From Deltaproteobacteria bacterium ADurb.Bin207 (GTDB lineage Bacteria > Myxococcota_A > Polyangia > Polyangiales > Polyangiaceae): 64,000 nucleotides of DNA. The notes beneath the pieces are model-generated. The model saw only the letters and a list, made by a program, of their open reading frames with translations, had not been told where the DNA came from and did no database searches. Every line of letters starts with the position of its first letter. Position 1 is the stretch's first letter. Made by a program: the position numbers and the translations under genes. Below are positions 8,926 through 18,232 of the stretch, piece by piece. Where the stretch lies: positions 62,001 to 126,000 of the forward strand of contig MWCO01000001.1 of the NCBI GenBank assembly GCA_002070115.1. Direction: 5' to 3'.

Positions 8926-10284
8926 ATGGGTGGTTTTGATTTCACGAAAAGGGGTTCGTTTGGGAGCCGTCTGGGCGTATTGGCGGCAGCGGCCGGTTCT
9001 GCCGTCGGGCTCGGAAATATCTGGCGTTTTCCGTATGTCACGGGGGAGAATGGCGGCGGTGCTTTCATTCTAGTTTATCTGGTCATTGTATTCGCCATTG
9101 GTATTCCGGTCATGATGTCGGAATTGGTGATTGGGCGTCGGTCACGGCGGAATCCAGTGGGGGCGTTTCGAATTTTAGCTCCCAATAAGCCATGGTATTG
9201 GGTAGGCGTGATGGGGATTGCGGGCGCATTCATGATCATGGCATTTTATACGGTCGTCGCGGGCTGGACGTTGGAATATCTCTATCAGACGGTGATTGGG
9301 GGGTTTCAAGGGCGGGATTCGGACGCTCTCAAGCAGATGTTCGAGGGCTTTCGCGGGGAATCGTTACGACCGGCCTTATGGTTTGCGGTTTTTCTATTGG
9401 CCACTTCTGGCATTGTATGGGGCGGTGTGCGCAAAGGGATTGAGAATTCTTCCAAGATTATGATGCCTTTGCTTTTTATCTTGCTGATCATATTGTGTAT
9501 CAAATCGCTTACTCTGCCGGGATCGAGCAAAGGGTTGGTCTTCTTATTTTCGCCAGATTTTTCGAAAATCACGGGCACGACGGTGTTGATGGCTCTTGGT
9601 CAGGCATTTTTCTCCTTGAGCATTGGTATGGGAACCTTGATTACTTATGGGTCTTATATTCCAAAGGACAACAATTTGGCATTGACATCGGTCCAAGTAT
9701 CGATGGTCGATCTTTTGGTGGCAATTTTGGCTGGAGTAGCGATATTTCCTGCGGTTTTTGCCTTCGATATCTCGCCGAAATCCGGCGAGGCGCTTACTTT
9801 CGTAGTTCTCCCTGGAATTTTTAATCAGATGACAGGGGGCATGATATTTTCGTTCGCTTTTTTTACCCTCCTCGCCATTGCAGCGTTGACGTCGACTGTG
9901 TCGGTATTGGAAGTGATTGTAGCCTATTTATCGGAGCAGCTTGATTTGAGTCGACGTATGGCAATTATTATTTCCACCGCCGCGATTTTTATTGTCGGGG
10001 GTGCTACCTCCCTTTCCTCAGGCATGTTCAAAGGGATAAAGCTATTTGGACTCAACATTTTTGATCTGTTCAACTTCACCACGGCCAATATCCTTCTACC
10101 TCTTGGAGGACTGTTCCTCGTTGCATTCCTGGGATGGTTTTTCCCACAGAAGCATACGAAAGACGAGCTATCGAACGGTGGAACGATAAGTATCGGGTAT
10201 TATCGATTTTTTATCATTACAATAAAATTTATAGCGCCGGCTGCGATAGCACTAGTTTTTCTCAACGGTCTTGGAATCATTTAA
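8926..10284 (+). CDS. Sodium-dependent transporter, NSS/SNF family
   Basis: This 452-residue membrane protein has about 11-12 helices. Helix 1 carries the neurotransmitter:sodium symporter signature [18 protein letters not shown], with the unwound Na-binding segment, and NGGGAF follows. Helix 6 has [19 protein letters not shown], the second substrate/sodium site. Bacterial members (LeuT, MhsT, TnaT types) import amino acids with sodium. ATG 8926 is preferred over GTG 8917 because [10 protein letters not shown] leads directly into the family N-terminus. Base composition is much lower in GC than the surroundings (23 of 60 at 9601-9660, versus 34 of 60 at 20101-20160 in priA). It sits 20 bases upstream of a second sodium symporter and probably forms an operon with it. 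Confidence 0.93.
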   Translation: MGGFDFTKRGSFGSRLGVLAAAAGSAVGLGNIWRFPYVTGENGGGAFILVYLVIVFAIGIPVMMSELVIGRRSRRNPVGAFRILAPNKPWYWVGVMGIAGAFMIMAFYTVVAGWTLEYLYQTVIGGFQGRDSDALKQMFEGFRGESLRPALWFAVFLLATSGIVWGGVRKGIENSSKIMMPLLFILLIILCIKSLTLPGSSKGLVFLFSPDFSKITGTTVLMALGQAFFSLSIGMGTLITYGSYIPKDNNLALTSVQVSMVDLLVAILAGVAIFPAVFAFDISPKSGEALTFVVLPGIFNQMTGGMIFSFAFFTLLAIAALTSTVSVLEVIVAYLSEQLDLSRRMAIIISTAAIFIVGGATSLSSGMFKGIKLFGLNIFDLFNFTTANILLPLGGLFLVAFLGWFFPQKHTKDELSNGGTISIGYYRFFIITIKFIAPAAIALVFLNGLGII

Positions 10285-10304
10285 CCAATCACGTCGATTC
10301 ACCC

Positions 10305-12047
10305 ATGCAATCGATCAACGATTTCCTTGTCATCCTTGACGGCTACCTCGGTGGTCATCCATGGTTCATGGTATTGCTTATCGGTACGGGTGTATTTTTT
10401 ACGTTTTATCTTGGTTTCCCGCAGCTAAAATATTTTTCTCATGCGATCAGAATTACGTTGGGAAAATATGATCATTCGCAGGATGTTGGCGATACGTCGC
10501 ATTTTCAAGCTCTTGCCACTGCGCTTTCTGGGACCGTTGGTACGGGAAATATAGCGGGGGTGGCTCTCGCCATTCATACAGGTGGCCCTGCGGCATTATT
10601 TTGGATGCTGATTACTGCTTTCATTGGTATGTGTACGAAAATGGTCGAAGTTTCGATTTCTCATAAATATAGGGATATTTTGCCGGATGGAACGGTTTCC
10701 GGTGGCCCGATGTATTATATGAAAAAGCGCTTGAATATTACCACGAGAAAAGGAAAAGTAATACGAATCGGCTCTGTCATGGGAGCATTTTTTGCCGCTG
10801 CGACCATGCTTTGCTCGTTCAGTACCGGTAGTCTCCCGCAAATCAACAGTATTTCGAATTCCGTATTCGCTACCTTCGGAATCGATCATATCATCACTGG
10901 TGCTATTTTATCTTTCCTCCTTGGTCTCGTGATTATCGGAGGAATCAAACGAATCGCAAAAGTAACGTCCATTCTTGTCCCCTTCATGGCGCTGCTCTAT
11001 TTCTTGGGCTCCTTGGCGGTAATTTTATCTAACCCTGCGAATATATTACCTTCTTTGGCATCGATCGCACGGGATGCCTTCAGCGGATCGGCCGCTTCAG
11101 GTGGTTTTCTTGGTGCCTCTTTTGCCTTTGCTATGAATCGTGGGGTCAACCGAGGCCTGTTTTCGAATGAAGCCGGTCAAGGCTCCGCGCCCATTGCCCA
11201 TTCCGCCGCGCGAGCGCCTGAACCCGTTTCCGAGGGAATCGTGGCCTTACTTGAACCCTTCATTGATACGATCTGTATCTGCACCCTCACCGGTTTGGTA
11301 TTGTTGGCTTCTGGAGCGTGGAATACAAAGACGGATAATCAATTTCAATTGACTGATGTTCAGGTCTTGTCCGGCAACTATGACGATAATAAAGCGCAGG
11401 ATGCGCAGCGTCTCGGGTTACACATCCGGGGTATCAAACCGATTGAGCCTTATTCTGGAGTCCTTCAGGTAAAAAACGGGATGATCCAGCCCACCGGGAT
11501 TACCCTCCTTCACGCGAGATCAGTGGCGGAAAACGTCAGAGTGCTAACCAATAAAATGCCTTACTCCGGTACCCTCGATGTCGATTCCGGAAAACTTATG
11601 TTGCCATCCACCACGGTATTGCGAGGCAACTCCCTCGTTCATAGTGCTCCTTTGACCACGTTTGCCTTCACGCGTAGCATCTTGAAAGGCTTCGGCGCTT
11701 ATATCGTCACGTTTTCATTGCTTCTTTTCGCGTTCTCGACCGCCATCTCATGGTCATATTATGGTGATCGCGCCACGACATACCTTTTTGGATATAAATA
11801 CGTCCTCCCTTTCAGGTTGGTATTCGTTGCCGCGTTCTTTGTAGCGTCGTTTACCGATACTACTGTCGTATGGTCGCTTGCGTATGTGGCGATCGTATTG
11901 ATGGCCGTACCTAATCTAGTAGGTATTTTATTGCTAAGAAAAGAGATGAAGACAGCCGTCGCCGAATATTGGCAGACCTTTTCGATACAATACCCAAACG
12001 ATAAGATGTCGATTAAAATGAGAAAACATTTTCGAAGGGAACGATAG
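10305..12047 (+). CDS. Sodium:alanine symporter, AGCS family, with large soluble insert
   Basis: The 580-residue protein has about 11 hydrophobic segments. AGCS signatures are clear: [25 protein letters not shown] and [15 protein letters not shown]. These carriers import alanine or glycine with sodium. A typical member has about 450-500 residues. Here about 110 polar residues (roughly encoded by 11320-11655) sit between the helix ending [11 protein letters not shown] and the helix starting after TRSILKGFG, forming a probable extramembrane domain. The start is ATG 10305, 20 bases after the NSS stop; a longer frame back to 10134 overlaps NSS and is rejected. Low GC matches its NSS partner, suggesting shared ancestry by transfer. 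Confidence 0.93.
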   Translation: MQSINDFLVILDGYLGGHPWFMVLLIGTGVFFTFYLGFPQLKYFSHAIRITLGKYDHSQDVGDTSHFQALATALSGTVGTGNIAGVALAIHTGGPAALFWMLITAFIGMCTKMVEVSISHKYRDILPDGTVSGGPMYYMKKRLNITTRKGKVIRIGSVMGAFFAAATMLCSFSTGSLPQINSISNSVFATFGIDHIITGAILSFLLGLVIIGGIKRIAKVTSILVPFMALLYFLGSLAVILSNPANILPSLASIARDAFSGSAASGGFLGASFAFAMNRGVNRGLFSNEAGQGSAPIAHSAARAPEPVSEGIVALLEPFIDTICICTLTGLVLLASGAWNTKTDNQFQLTDVQVLSGNYDDNKAQDAQRLGLHIRGIKPIEPYSGVLQVKNGMIQPTGITLLHARSVAENVRVLTNKMPYSGTLDVDSGKLMLPSTTVLRGNSLVHSAPLTTFAFTRSILKGFGAYIVTFSLLLFAFSTAISWSYYGDRATTYLFGYKYVLPFRLVFVAAFFVASFTDTTVVWSLAYVAIVLMAVPNLVGILLLRKEMKTAVAEYWQTFSIQYPNDKMSIKMRKHFRRER

Positions 12048-12139
12048 TTTTATTGACATTTCGCAGGAATAGGGCCTCTAGGCGGGTGAACGGGGCGGGG
12101 AACGCTGTCTGGTAAATCCACAGGCTTATTCGATATCGA

Positions 12140-13495
12140 TCAATCGGGATCGAGAACAATGCCCTTGGGATCCTCCGGATCATAGCAAATGGCCAGGACG
12201 TCACCAGGACCCGGCGGATTGGTGTTTCCCGACCAATTGACACGGCCTTGTCGCATACCCGAAGAGGTGCGCCATTGGAGTGCAAGAACCGCTTGTTGTG
12301 CGCCGCTTTTCATGACCATGGACGAAACGATGGTCTGAACCTGCGCATAGGCCGGAATGCCGTATCGGAGTGCTTTCAGGAGCCGTTGTCGTGTACGAAA
12401 AACGTGAGCCGACAAAAAAAACATGCCAAGGCCAGAAGCGGCAAACACCAGCATGACAATGATGCTGGAGACGACTTTGCTCGTGGGGCCGGACTCGATG
12501 AAAGCGGTATAAACAAAAACGCTACTGAGCCCGAGGAAGAGAAAACCAATAAACACAAGACAACCAGAATTCGATAGCGTCGGCAGCACCTTGCTCTCGA
12601 TGGAATGCACGTAACGCAACCTCGCTTGCGGCAGACTCGTCGGTACAAGGCGCATCGTCGCATGGATTCTCGCGAATTCCGCCATCCGCCTTCGGCCTCG
12701 CACGCCCGACCGGCCCATTCGTTCGAAAAGCAAACGAATGGCGGTGCCAACATCTCCGTGTTGCTCGTAAGCATCGGCCCGAAGAACCGCGGCGTCGTCC
12801 GCGAGCGCTTCCGCGATCGGAATATCGTTTTCATCACGGCCGAGAATCGATACGACAGCCGCAGGATCGCCCCTTGCCGTAGCCAAAAGTGCTTGAGATA
12901 GACGGTATTCCGAATCGCTTCCGAGGTTGTCGGAACGGGGATCGCAACCAGCCAGCCATTGCCGCGCGGAATCGAGATCGCCTTCCCGTATCGCATGCCT
13001 TGCGAGCATCGCCCGTAAGCATGTTCGGTGACGTTCGAGAACCACGGATTCGAGGGCGGTTTCGAGCACCGTGCGAATTCGGACGGTGTCCTGGTTCTGC
13101 AGCAACGTATCGACGACCACATGGGTGAGTACGTACAAGCGCTCGGAGGCCTCGACACTACCGCTACGTTTGAGTTCTCGCCGGGTGGCTTGAAACGTAT
13201 CGAAAGCGTCTTTCATCCGGTAGTCGGGGATCGTCGCTCCGACGACGAGCTGAGCGATGCTGGGAGCAAGCGGTGCAGCGGGGCCTTGCTGCATGCGCAG
13301 GCGTGCAAGGCGCTCGGATTCGGAAAGTTGGGTCGAAGGAACGCTCTCGAAGCGGTCGAGCCGCGGTTGCACGATATTGGTTGCGTTGCAAAAACCACAC
13401 GAGATGCTTCCGCCTTGGATCGTCGCTTCGAGCGGGGCACCGCAGTGCTCACACAATAACATGCGGATATCGGTCGCGAACGTCGTCGGAGGCAT
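12140..13495 (-). CDS. Zinc-ribbon membrane protein with helical repeat region and DUF3592-like tail
   Basis: This 451-residue protein has an N-terminal zinc ribbon (CEHCGAP with a second CGFC pair about 17 residues on). An alpha-helical, repeat-like region of about 230 residues follows, then two close membrane helices around residues 310-370, with a C-terminal beta-rich stretch of about 80 residues. The tail (YGIPAYAQV, VLALQW, GDVLAICYDPEDP) resembles DUF3592-type extracytoplasmic domains. It starts at ATG 13495. I do not know a function; zinc ribbon plus membrane anchor suggests an adaptor or scaffold. It stands alone, convergent with the AGCS gene. Confidence 0.75.
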   Translation of the reverse strand: MPPTTFATDIRMLLCEHCGAPLEATIQGGSISCGFCNATNIVQPRLDRFESVPSTQLSESERLARLRMQQGPAAPLAPSIAQLVVGATIPDYRMKDAFDTFQATRRELKRSGSVEASERLYVLTHVVVDTLLQNQDTVRIRTVLETALESVVLERHRTCLRAMLARHAIREGDLDSARQWLAGCDPRSDNLGSDSEYRLSQALLATARGDPAAVVSILGRDENDIPIAEALADDAAVLRADAYEQHGDVGTAIRLLFERMGRSGVRGRRRMAEFARIHATMRLVPTSLPQARLRYVHSIESKVLPTLSNSGCLVFIGFLFLGLSSVFVYTAFIESGPTSKVVSSIIVMLVFAASGLGMFFLSAHVFRTRQRLLKALRYGIPAYAQVQTIVSSMVMKSGAQQAVLALQWRTSSGMRQGRVNWSGNTNPPGPGDVLAICYDPEDPKGIVLDPD

Positions 13496-13832
13496 CTCGG
13501 TCCATTGTATCGCAACACCTTGTCGTCAGGTCGTCATAGGAGAACACCGAGCCACGTGAGCCTGATCGCTTTTCGCATTCTCCAACACGATCATGGACTA
13601 CCGATCCATTCGATCGCCTACGGGAGGCTGAACCTTTCGATGGTCAGACGAGCACAAGGGGCGTCATCGCCGAGTTACCGTAATAGTATGCCTCCCGCTT
13701 CCGCGATGGCCTGCCGTTCGTGTTTGGTTCCACCCTCATAAAATCGGTCTGATTGAGCGCGTGAGGCTGGAACTGTCGCTGCTGGCCTGCTTGCCGACTG
13801 CATCGGTGCGGAGAGGAGTCAGGCCTTGTTCC
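13496..13832. other. Intergenic region, nothing recognised
   Basis: There are 337 bases between the ZIP transporter stop and the zinc-ribbon gene start, both leftward genes. Short frames occur on both strands but none has a ribosome site, a signal peptide or family features. I found no tRNA fold, riboswitch core or strong terminator by eye. The promoter of the zinc-ribbon gene should lie at its right-hand... that is, lower-coordinate genes read leftward, so the region just above 13495 is the expected site. Confidence 0.4.
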
Positions 13833-14645
13833 TCAGTGAACCATGAGCAATGTGACGGCCATGACGGCCATGCCACCGAGCAGACCGTACATGGGTAGAT
13901 GACTTTTCCCATAAGCATGGGCATTGGGGATGAGTTGGTCGAGAGAAATGAAAACCATCACCCCGGCAACAGCGGCTTCGATCATGCCCATGGCGTGTTT
14001 TGGAAGCAAAAAATAGGCAAGTGCGTAACCAACGACGGCACCAATGGGTTCGGAAGCGCCAGATAGAAAAGAGTGAAACAGAGCTTTTCTCTTGTTCCCC
14101 GTCGCATAATACACGGGAATGGCCACGACTATCCCTTCCGGGATATTATGAATGGCGATGGCGAGCGCGACGGACGCGCCTCGGGCCGGGTCGGACATGG
14201 CGGCGACGAACGTTGCCATGCCTTCTGGGAAGTTGTGAATGCCGATGGTAAGGGCCGTCATCATTCCCAATCGCAACAGGCGGGAATCTTCTCCGCTCTT
14301 GCATGGGGGGCCTTTCGCGTCTTGTTGCAAGAAAGCGTCGTGGGGGTTTTCGGGCTCGGGTACGAGTTTATCGATGGTGGCAATCAGGGCCATGCCGGCA
14401 AAAAAGCCACCTACCGCCATCCACCCGCCGACGCCGCCGCCATAATGCGAAGCCAACGAAGCCTTTGCACCGGTCAGCAACTCGACAAACGAGATGTAGA
14501 CCATGACTCCGGCTGAAAATCCAAGGCCGAGAGATAAAAAAGACGGATTGGATCGGCGGAACGTAAAGACGATGAGCCCGCCCAACCCGGTGGATAACCC
14601 AGCGAGGAGGGTCAGAATCAGAGCGAGGATCAGAGGCTCCGTCAT
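13833..14645 (-). CDS. zupT: ZIP family metal transporter (ZupT-like)
   Basis: The 270-residue membrane protein has eight predicted helices. Helix 4 carries the metal-site motif IGIHNFPEGMATF and helix 5 the paired IAIHNIPEGIVV. These two HN-x-PEG motifs define the ZupT/GufA-type bacterial ZIP branch, which imports zinc and other divalent metals. The length (about 260) is normal. A short loop with PEPENPHD and a Cys lies between helices 3 and 4. It starts at ATG 14645, 15 bases after the stop of the TPR gene upstream, so the two are probably co-transcribed. No metal-regulator site was recognised. Confidence 0.93.
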   Translation of the reverse strand: MTEPLILALILTLLAGLSTGLGGLIVFTFRRSNPSFLSLGLGFSAGVMVYISFVELLTGAKASLASHYGGGVGGWMAVGGFFAGMALIATIDKLVPEPENPHDAFLQQDAKGPPCKSGEDSRLLRLGMMTALTIGIHNFPEGMATFVAAMSDPARGASVALAIAIHNIPEGIVVAIPVYYATGNKRKALFHSFLSGASEPIGAVVGYALAYFLLPKHAMGMIEAAVAGVMVFISLDQLIPNAHAYGKSHLPMYGLLGGMAVMAVTLLMVH

Positions 14646-14660
14646 GGGGGATTCGAACGG

Positions 14661-15950
14661 CTATTTGGAAAACATACGGCATTCGTGGATGGGACCACGT
14701 TTGGCGACCTGCGCACACTTCTGAAAGACAGCCTTTGCTTCGGCGCGCTTTCCCATCTCCTGCAAGGCCGTCGCACCATACAAATACGGAGTCGCATCCT
14801 CGGGATCGGCGTCGATCGCGGCTTGTGCCAATTGCTCGGCACGGGCCCACTTGCCTTGCTCCAGAGCTTTGAGCGCCTCTTTGCGCGCATCGACACCATC
14901 GGGTAGCGCCGGTGCGATGGCCGATTCTGGTGCGGCATCTTGAACGACGGATGCATCAGCCACTGCTTGTGCTTCGAGCGGCGCATCGGTCGGTCCAGCG
15001 TCGAGCGACGATTCGTGGGCGTCTCGTGCGGAATCGGAATCGGTGGCGGCGTCTTGTCGTACGGAAACCGAAGAGACATCTGCTGTGGGCACAGGCTGGG
15101 TTGCCGAAGCGCGAGGTATCATGGACACGGTGGTCCCCGGACTGATGTTTTTGGCGGGATTACCGCCATTTTTATACATTTTTACACCTGCCAAGGCAGC
15201 CACGAGCGCGGCGGGAGCAAGGATGTATCCGACGATTCGTTGCATTTTTCGTCGGCGATCGATGACTTCTTTGGAGGTTCTCAGCTTGGCGAGACGAATT
15301 TGTCCGGTATCCTCGAAGTGAACTGGCCCAGCGTGGGCGAGAGCCATATTCTCTTTTTCAACCTCTTCTCCTTCGCGGAAAAAATCGTCGTGCAATCGAT
15401 CATCTTGAACAGTGTCGTCCTTGGATTCCGACTGCCGTTTGCGATCCTTCGCTGGGGCGTCTTCCTCGCCTTTGGACTTCGCCACCTTCTTTTTCGTGTC
15501 CTTCGATTTGGCTTCCGAAAGACCCTCTGTCTGTGGCTGCGGCCCTGGGTCCTTTTGTTCCAAACGGGTTGGCTTGTGCTTCGTATCGTCGGCTGGTTCG
15601 GTCGACGCCTTTTGCTGCCGCGTTGACGTTGGGGCTTCGCTGGCAGGCGGTTCGCTAGCAGGTCGTTTGCTGTCGCGAGATTCGGTGGCAGGCGGCACGC
15701 TCGAAGACGGCTGAGCGTCGGGTCGTTTGCTGTCGCGTGATTCGGTGGCAGGCGGCACGCTCGAAGGCCGCTCATCCACGGTATCCCTATCTTGGGGAAC
15801 ATCGAAAAACGAGCGTGACTTAGGCGCCGAACTCGTTGGCCGTACCGAGGCTGATACGGGGGGAGGAGTCATCGACCGGGAGCTGGAGGGGTTCTCGGAT
15901 AGAGGACCAGAAGCTGTCGATCGGCGCTTCATGGAGCGCTTCTTGGCCAT
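14661..15950 (-). CDS. Ser/Pro-rich membrane protein with C-terminal TPR-like repeats
   Basis: This 429-residue protein has a long low-complexity cytoplasmic N-terminus (about residues 1-195) rich in Ser, Pro, Glu and Lys. It contains two near-identical 20-residue repeats from a 60-base tandem duplication. One membrane helix follows at about 235-260 (IVGYILAPAALVAALAGVK). After a Ser/Asp/Ala-rich linker, the last 85 residues form about two TPR-like helix pairs (KALEQGKWARAEQLAQAAI, TPYLYGATALQEMGKRAEAK). This layout is common in myxobacterial accessory proteins of unknown role. A GGAG motif nine bases before ATG 15950 supports the start. It heads the zupT transcription unit. Confidence 0.75.
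   Translation of the reverse strand: MAKKRSMKRRSTASGPLSENPSSSRSMTPPPVSASVRPTSSAPKSRSFFDVPQDRDTVDERPSSVPPATESRDSKRPDAQPSSSVPPATESRDSKRPASEPPASEAPTSTRQQKASTEPADDTKHKPTRLEQKDPGPQPQTEGLSEAKSKDTKKKVAKSKGEEDAPAKDRKRQSESKDDTVQDDRLHDDFFREGEEVEKENMALAHAGPVHFEDTGQIRLAKLRTSKEVIDRRRKMQRIVGYILAPAALVAALAGVKMYKNGGNPAKNISPGTTVSMIPRASATQPVPTADVSSVSVRQDAATDSDSARDAHESSLDAGPTDAPLEAQAVADASVVQDAAPESAIAPALPDGVDARKEALKALEQGKWARAEQLAQAAIDADPEDATPYLYGATALQEMGKRAEAKAVFQKCAQVAKRGPIHECRMFSK
15661..15766. repeat. 60-base tandem duplication inside a coding region
   Basis: Bases 15661-15706 and 15721-15766 match at 45 of 46 positions, with a period of exactly 60. On the minus strand they encode two copies of a 20-residue unit containing SVPPATESRDSKRP. 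The period is a multiple of three, so copy number changes keep the frame. A more degenerate half unit lies at about 15630-15660. Confidence 0.9.
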
Positions 15951-16276
15951 AAACGCTTGCTCCTAATCGCTGGGATCTGATTTGATGAGCCCGACCAGCA
16001 GCGCACTGGATAGGCACGTCAGGCGTTCTTTTGCGAGAAACGTGTACCACGTTCTTATGCTGGACCTTACACAACTTCGCAAGATCGTATCGATGGGCCA
16101 GCCCCGGGGAAGAACCATGTTCGAATGGGCCGATACCGTCTGAACAAGACGAAAAACGACCGTCGCAAAACCGTGAGAACACCGTTGGACGGCACCGTTG
16201 TGTCTTGGAGAATACTAGAAAACTATGTGTAAATTCAAGTGGTTATAAGACAAGGATCCGCGGATTTTCGTGGTTG
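15951..16276. other. Intergenic region with an AT-rich spot, no gene recognised
   Basis: This 326-base spacer separates two leftward genes (the DUF3634 gene stop and the TPR gene start). Frames on both strands are short or overlap flanking genes and lack family features. Around 16210-16250 the sequence is AT-rich and contains ATTCAAGTGGTTATAAGACA, which resembles a stretch at 3595-3612 in another spacer. Confidence 0.45.
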
Positions 16277-16666
16277 TTATTGTTTTCGGAATGGTTCCGA
16301 GCGAATCCGGGCCGTGGGGAATGTCCCAAGCACATTTCGAAGACGCTGCATCTCGTTTTCATTCAAGTCGCCGGAAGCTTGTAGTGCAGCGCGATCGCCT
16401 TGGGCGTACACCCGCAAGGAAGCGCTTGGCACAGGACGTCGTCCGAGAACATCATTCAATTCCCGCACGAGTTTTTTAGGGGCGCGACCTCGGAGAGAAA
16501 CGATCCTCCCTCTTTGCACTTTTGCAGAAAACAACAGAGTGGCGTTGCGGTTCATCACGAGCATGATTCCCAACGCCAAGACTGCCAAACCGAGGATCAC
16601 TGCCGTCGTCACGGGCCCATTTTGCCAGAATGGACGGGATTGTTCAGCTTTCGAATGACGAGGCAT
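16277..16666 (-). CDS. DUF3634 family membrane-anchored protein
   Basis: This 129-residue protein has an N-terminal membrane helix (about residues 18-38, VTTAVILGLAVLALGIML). A small domain follows with RGRIVSLRGRAPKKLVREL and a C-terminal RNVLGTFPTARIR. That combination matches DUF3634, a short single-helix family of Myxococcota and other Proteobacteria with no known function. I start it at ATG 16666; a longer frame to 16714 adds 16 unlikely residues. It is divergent from the Ser/Thr kinase, 60 bases away. Confidence 0.75.
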   Translation of the reverse strand: MPRHSKAEQSRPFWQNGPVTTAVILGLAVLALGIMLVMNRNATLLFSAKVQRGRIVSLRGRAPKKLVRELNDVLGRRPVPSASLRVYAQGDRAALQASGDLNENEMQRLRNVLGTFPTARIRSEPFRKQ

Positions 16667-16726
16667 CAAACAGATGGCCCAGGTGCTTGACCCGATGGCC
16701 TTGCGCTGCCACAAGGCAGGTTAGAA

Positions 16727-17923
16727 TTGACTAGCGCTCCTGCCCTCACCCAGCTTGCTGCACCCCGCACGTTCGGTCGCTATCAACTCTTTGATCGTAT
16801 TGGCGCCGGGGGAATGGCCGAGATTTATCTGGCAAGAGCCACCACGGAACTCGGCGGCGCACGCCTGACCGTTGTCAAGCAAATCCGTCCCGAACTATCC
16901 GGCAATGAAAAATTTGCCGAAATGCTGACGGTCGAAGCCAAGCTCGCCGCTCGACTCAACCACGCCAACATTGTGCAAGTCTTCGACCTAGGACGTCATG
17001 AAAACGTTCTTTTCATCGCGATGGAATATGTCGAAGGCTTCGATCTCAACGAATTGTTACGACGTTGCGCGCGAGCGCATATCCCACTGCCGGTCGACTT
17101 TGCTTTGCTCATCATCATGGAAGCCTTGCGTGGCTTGAGCTATGCGCATCGGCTGGTCGATGATCGGGGCGAGGCCATCGGTCTCGTGCATCGCGATGTT
17201 TCTCCTTCCAACGTTCTCATCAGCTTCGAAGGGGAGGTCAAGCTATGCGACTTTGGTATCGCACGGGCCAATGACATGGCGGACCTGTTGTCGGATGATG
17301 TCATCAAAGGAAAAGCGGGCTATATGAGCCCAGAGCAAGCCTTTGGCGAGCCCCTCGACGCGCGAGCCGACCTTTTTGCCGCGGGAATTGTGCTGTGGGA
17401 ACTGCTTGCGGGGAGAAAATTGTACCGTGCGCCCAAAGAAAATGAAAAGCCCACACTGCTCGATCAAGCCCGTGCCGCTGTCATCCCCGACCTGCCCAGC
17501 CGCGGACTTCCCGACGAATCCGTTCTGAACGGTATCGTACGACGCGCCCTCGCACGCAATCGCGACGACCGCTACGCATCCGCGCAACAAATGCTTCGGG
17601 ACCTCGAACAATATGTGGGACAAGCCCGCCTGATGGCTAGCCCCATCCGATTCGGCGAATGGCTTCGCGAAAACTTCGAAGAAAATGTGATCGCCCTGCG
17701 ACGCTCCCGCGAACGCGCTGCAAAAGCCCTACAACAAGGCCCCGCCGCTACCGTCGAACCCTACGGAACCCCTCCGCCCCCCCCCACCCTTCCGCCATGG
17801 AACCCGCCCCCGTCGTCGAACAGACCCCGAACTCCTCTCCACAACCTCGTTCCAACCTGGCGCTGTACATCGCCCTCGGGGTTTTCATCGGCTTCGTCAT
17901 CGTCGGCGTCCTATGGGCTCTGA
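16727..17923 (+). CDS. Hanks-type Ser/Thr protein kinase, C-terminal anchor out of frame
   Basis: Residues about 16-295 are a complete protein kinase domain: glycine loop IGAGGMAEIY, Lys51 in VVKQI, HRDVSPSN with Asp157, DFG at 175-177, and GYMSPEQ. The HRDVSPSN loop is typical of myxobacterial kinases. The translation as given runs into a Ser-rich tail with no anchor. A run of nine C residues at 17777-17785 sits in the Pro-rich linker. In the adjacent frame, from there to the stop at 17926-17928, lies a linker plus a membrane helix (LALYIALGVFIGFVIVGVLW), the normal end of such kinases. Ten C residues would restore it. The start is TTG 16727 with an AGG upstream. Confidence 0.88.
   Translation: MTSAPALTQLAAPRTFGRYQLFDRIGAGGMAEIYLARATTELGGARLTVVKQIRPELSGNEKFAEMLTVEAKLAARLNHANIVQVFDLGRHENVLFIAMEYVEGFDLNELLRRCARAHIPLPVDFALLIIMEALRGLSYAHRLVDDRGEAIGLVHRDVSPSNVLISFEGEVKLCDFGIARANDMADLLSDDVIKGKAGYMSPEQAFGEPLDARADLFAAGIVLWELLAGRKLYRAPKENEKPTLLDQARAAVIPDLPSRGLPDESVLNGIVRRALARNRDDRYASAQQMLRDLEQYVGQARLMASPIRFGEWLRENFEENVIALRRSRERAAKALQQGPAATVEPYGTPPPPPTLPPWNPPPSSNRPRTPLHNLVPTWRCTSPSGFSSASSSSASYGL
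17777..17785 (+). repeat. Run of nine C residues at a frame break in the kinase gene
   Basis: This homopolymer is exactly where the kinase reading frame must change to reach the membrane-anchor codons. One extra C gives a continuous frame ending at 17928. It may be a phase-variable tract, a slippage site or a sequencing error. Confidence 0.7.
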
Positions 17924-17928
17924 CCTGA

Positions 17929-18232
17929 AATTCATTGCAGTATCCAAAATAATTTACTGCTTAATCAGCTCGTTGGCAGGTCCATACCACTCTTGAGGCT
18001 ATGCCATCGCCTATTGTCGCCACGCATCAAGCGCAATGGCCTATCGCAGCCTGGCCGCGTGACGCCGGGCCGTTTGTCTCTCCAGAGAGTATATAACTGT
18101 ATGAATTTATATGATAATTTGGAATTATCCCCCTCTGCTGTCGCGGCTCGTTCGCGGTATGGCTTGTCCCCTTCGACAGGTGGGTTGTTCATCCAGCACG
18201 GTGCCGAAAGCAGGATGTGCTAGCAGTGGGAT
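17929..18232. other. AT-rich intergenic region before priA
   Basis: This 304-base spacer holds two AT-rich patches (17930-17965 and 18090-18130). The first contains a 6-bp inverted repeat, GCAGTA at 17937-17942 and TACTGC at 17955-17960, too weak to call a terminator. The second has several TATA-like words (GATAAT at 18113-18118) that could be a -10 element for priA, but no matching -35 is clear. Confidence 0.4.

Noticed and set aside
10134-10304. N-terminal extension of the AGCS gene
   Set aside because: It overlaps the NSS gene end, and the family N-terminus begins at ATG 10305.
14641-14665. GTTCGAATCC-like word on the minus strand, reminiscent of a tRNA T arm
   Set aside because: It lies at the junction of the TPR gene stop and zupT start; no acceptor stem, anticodon arm or CCA end can be drawn.
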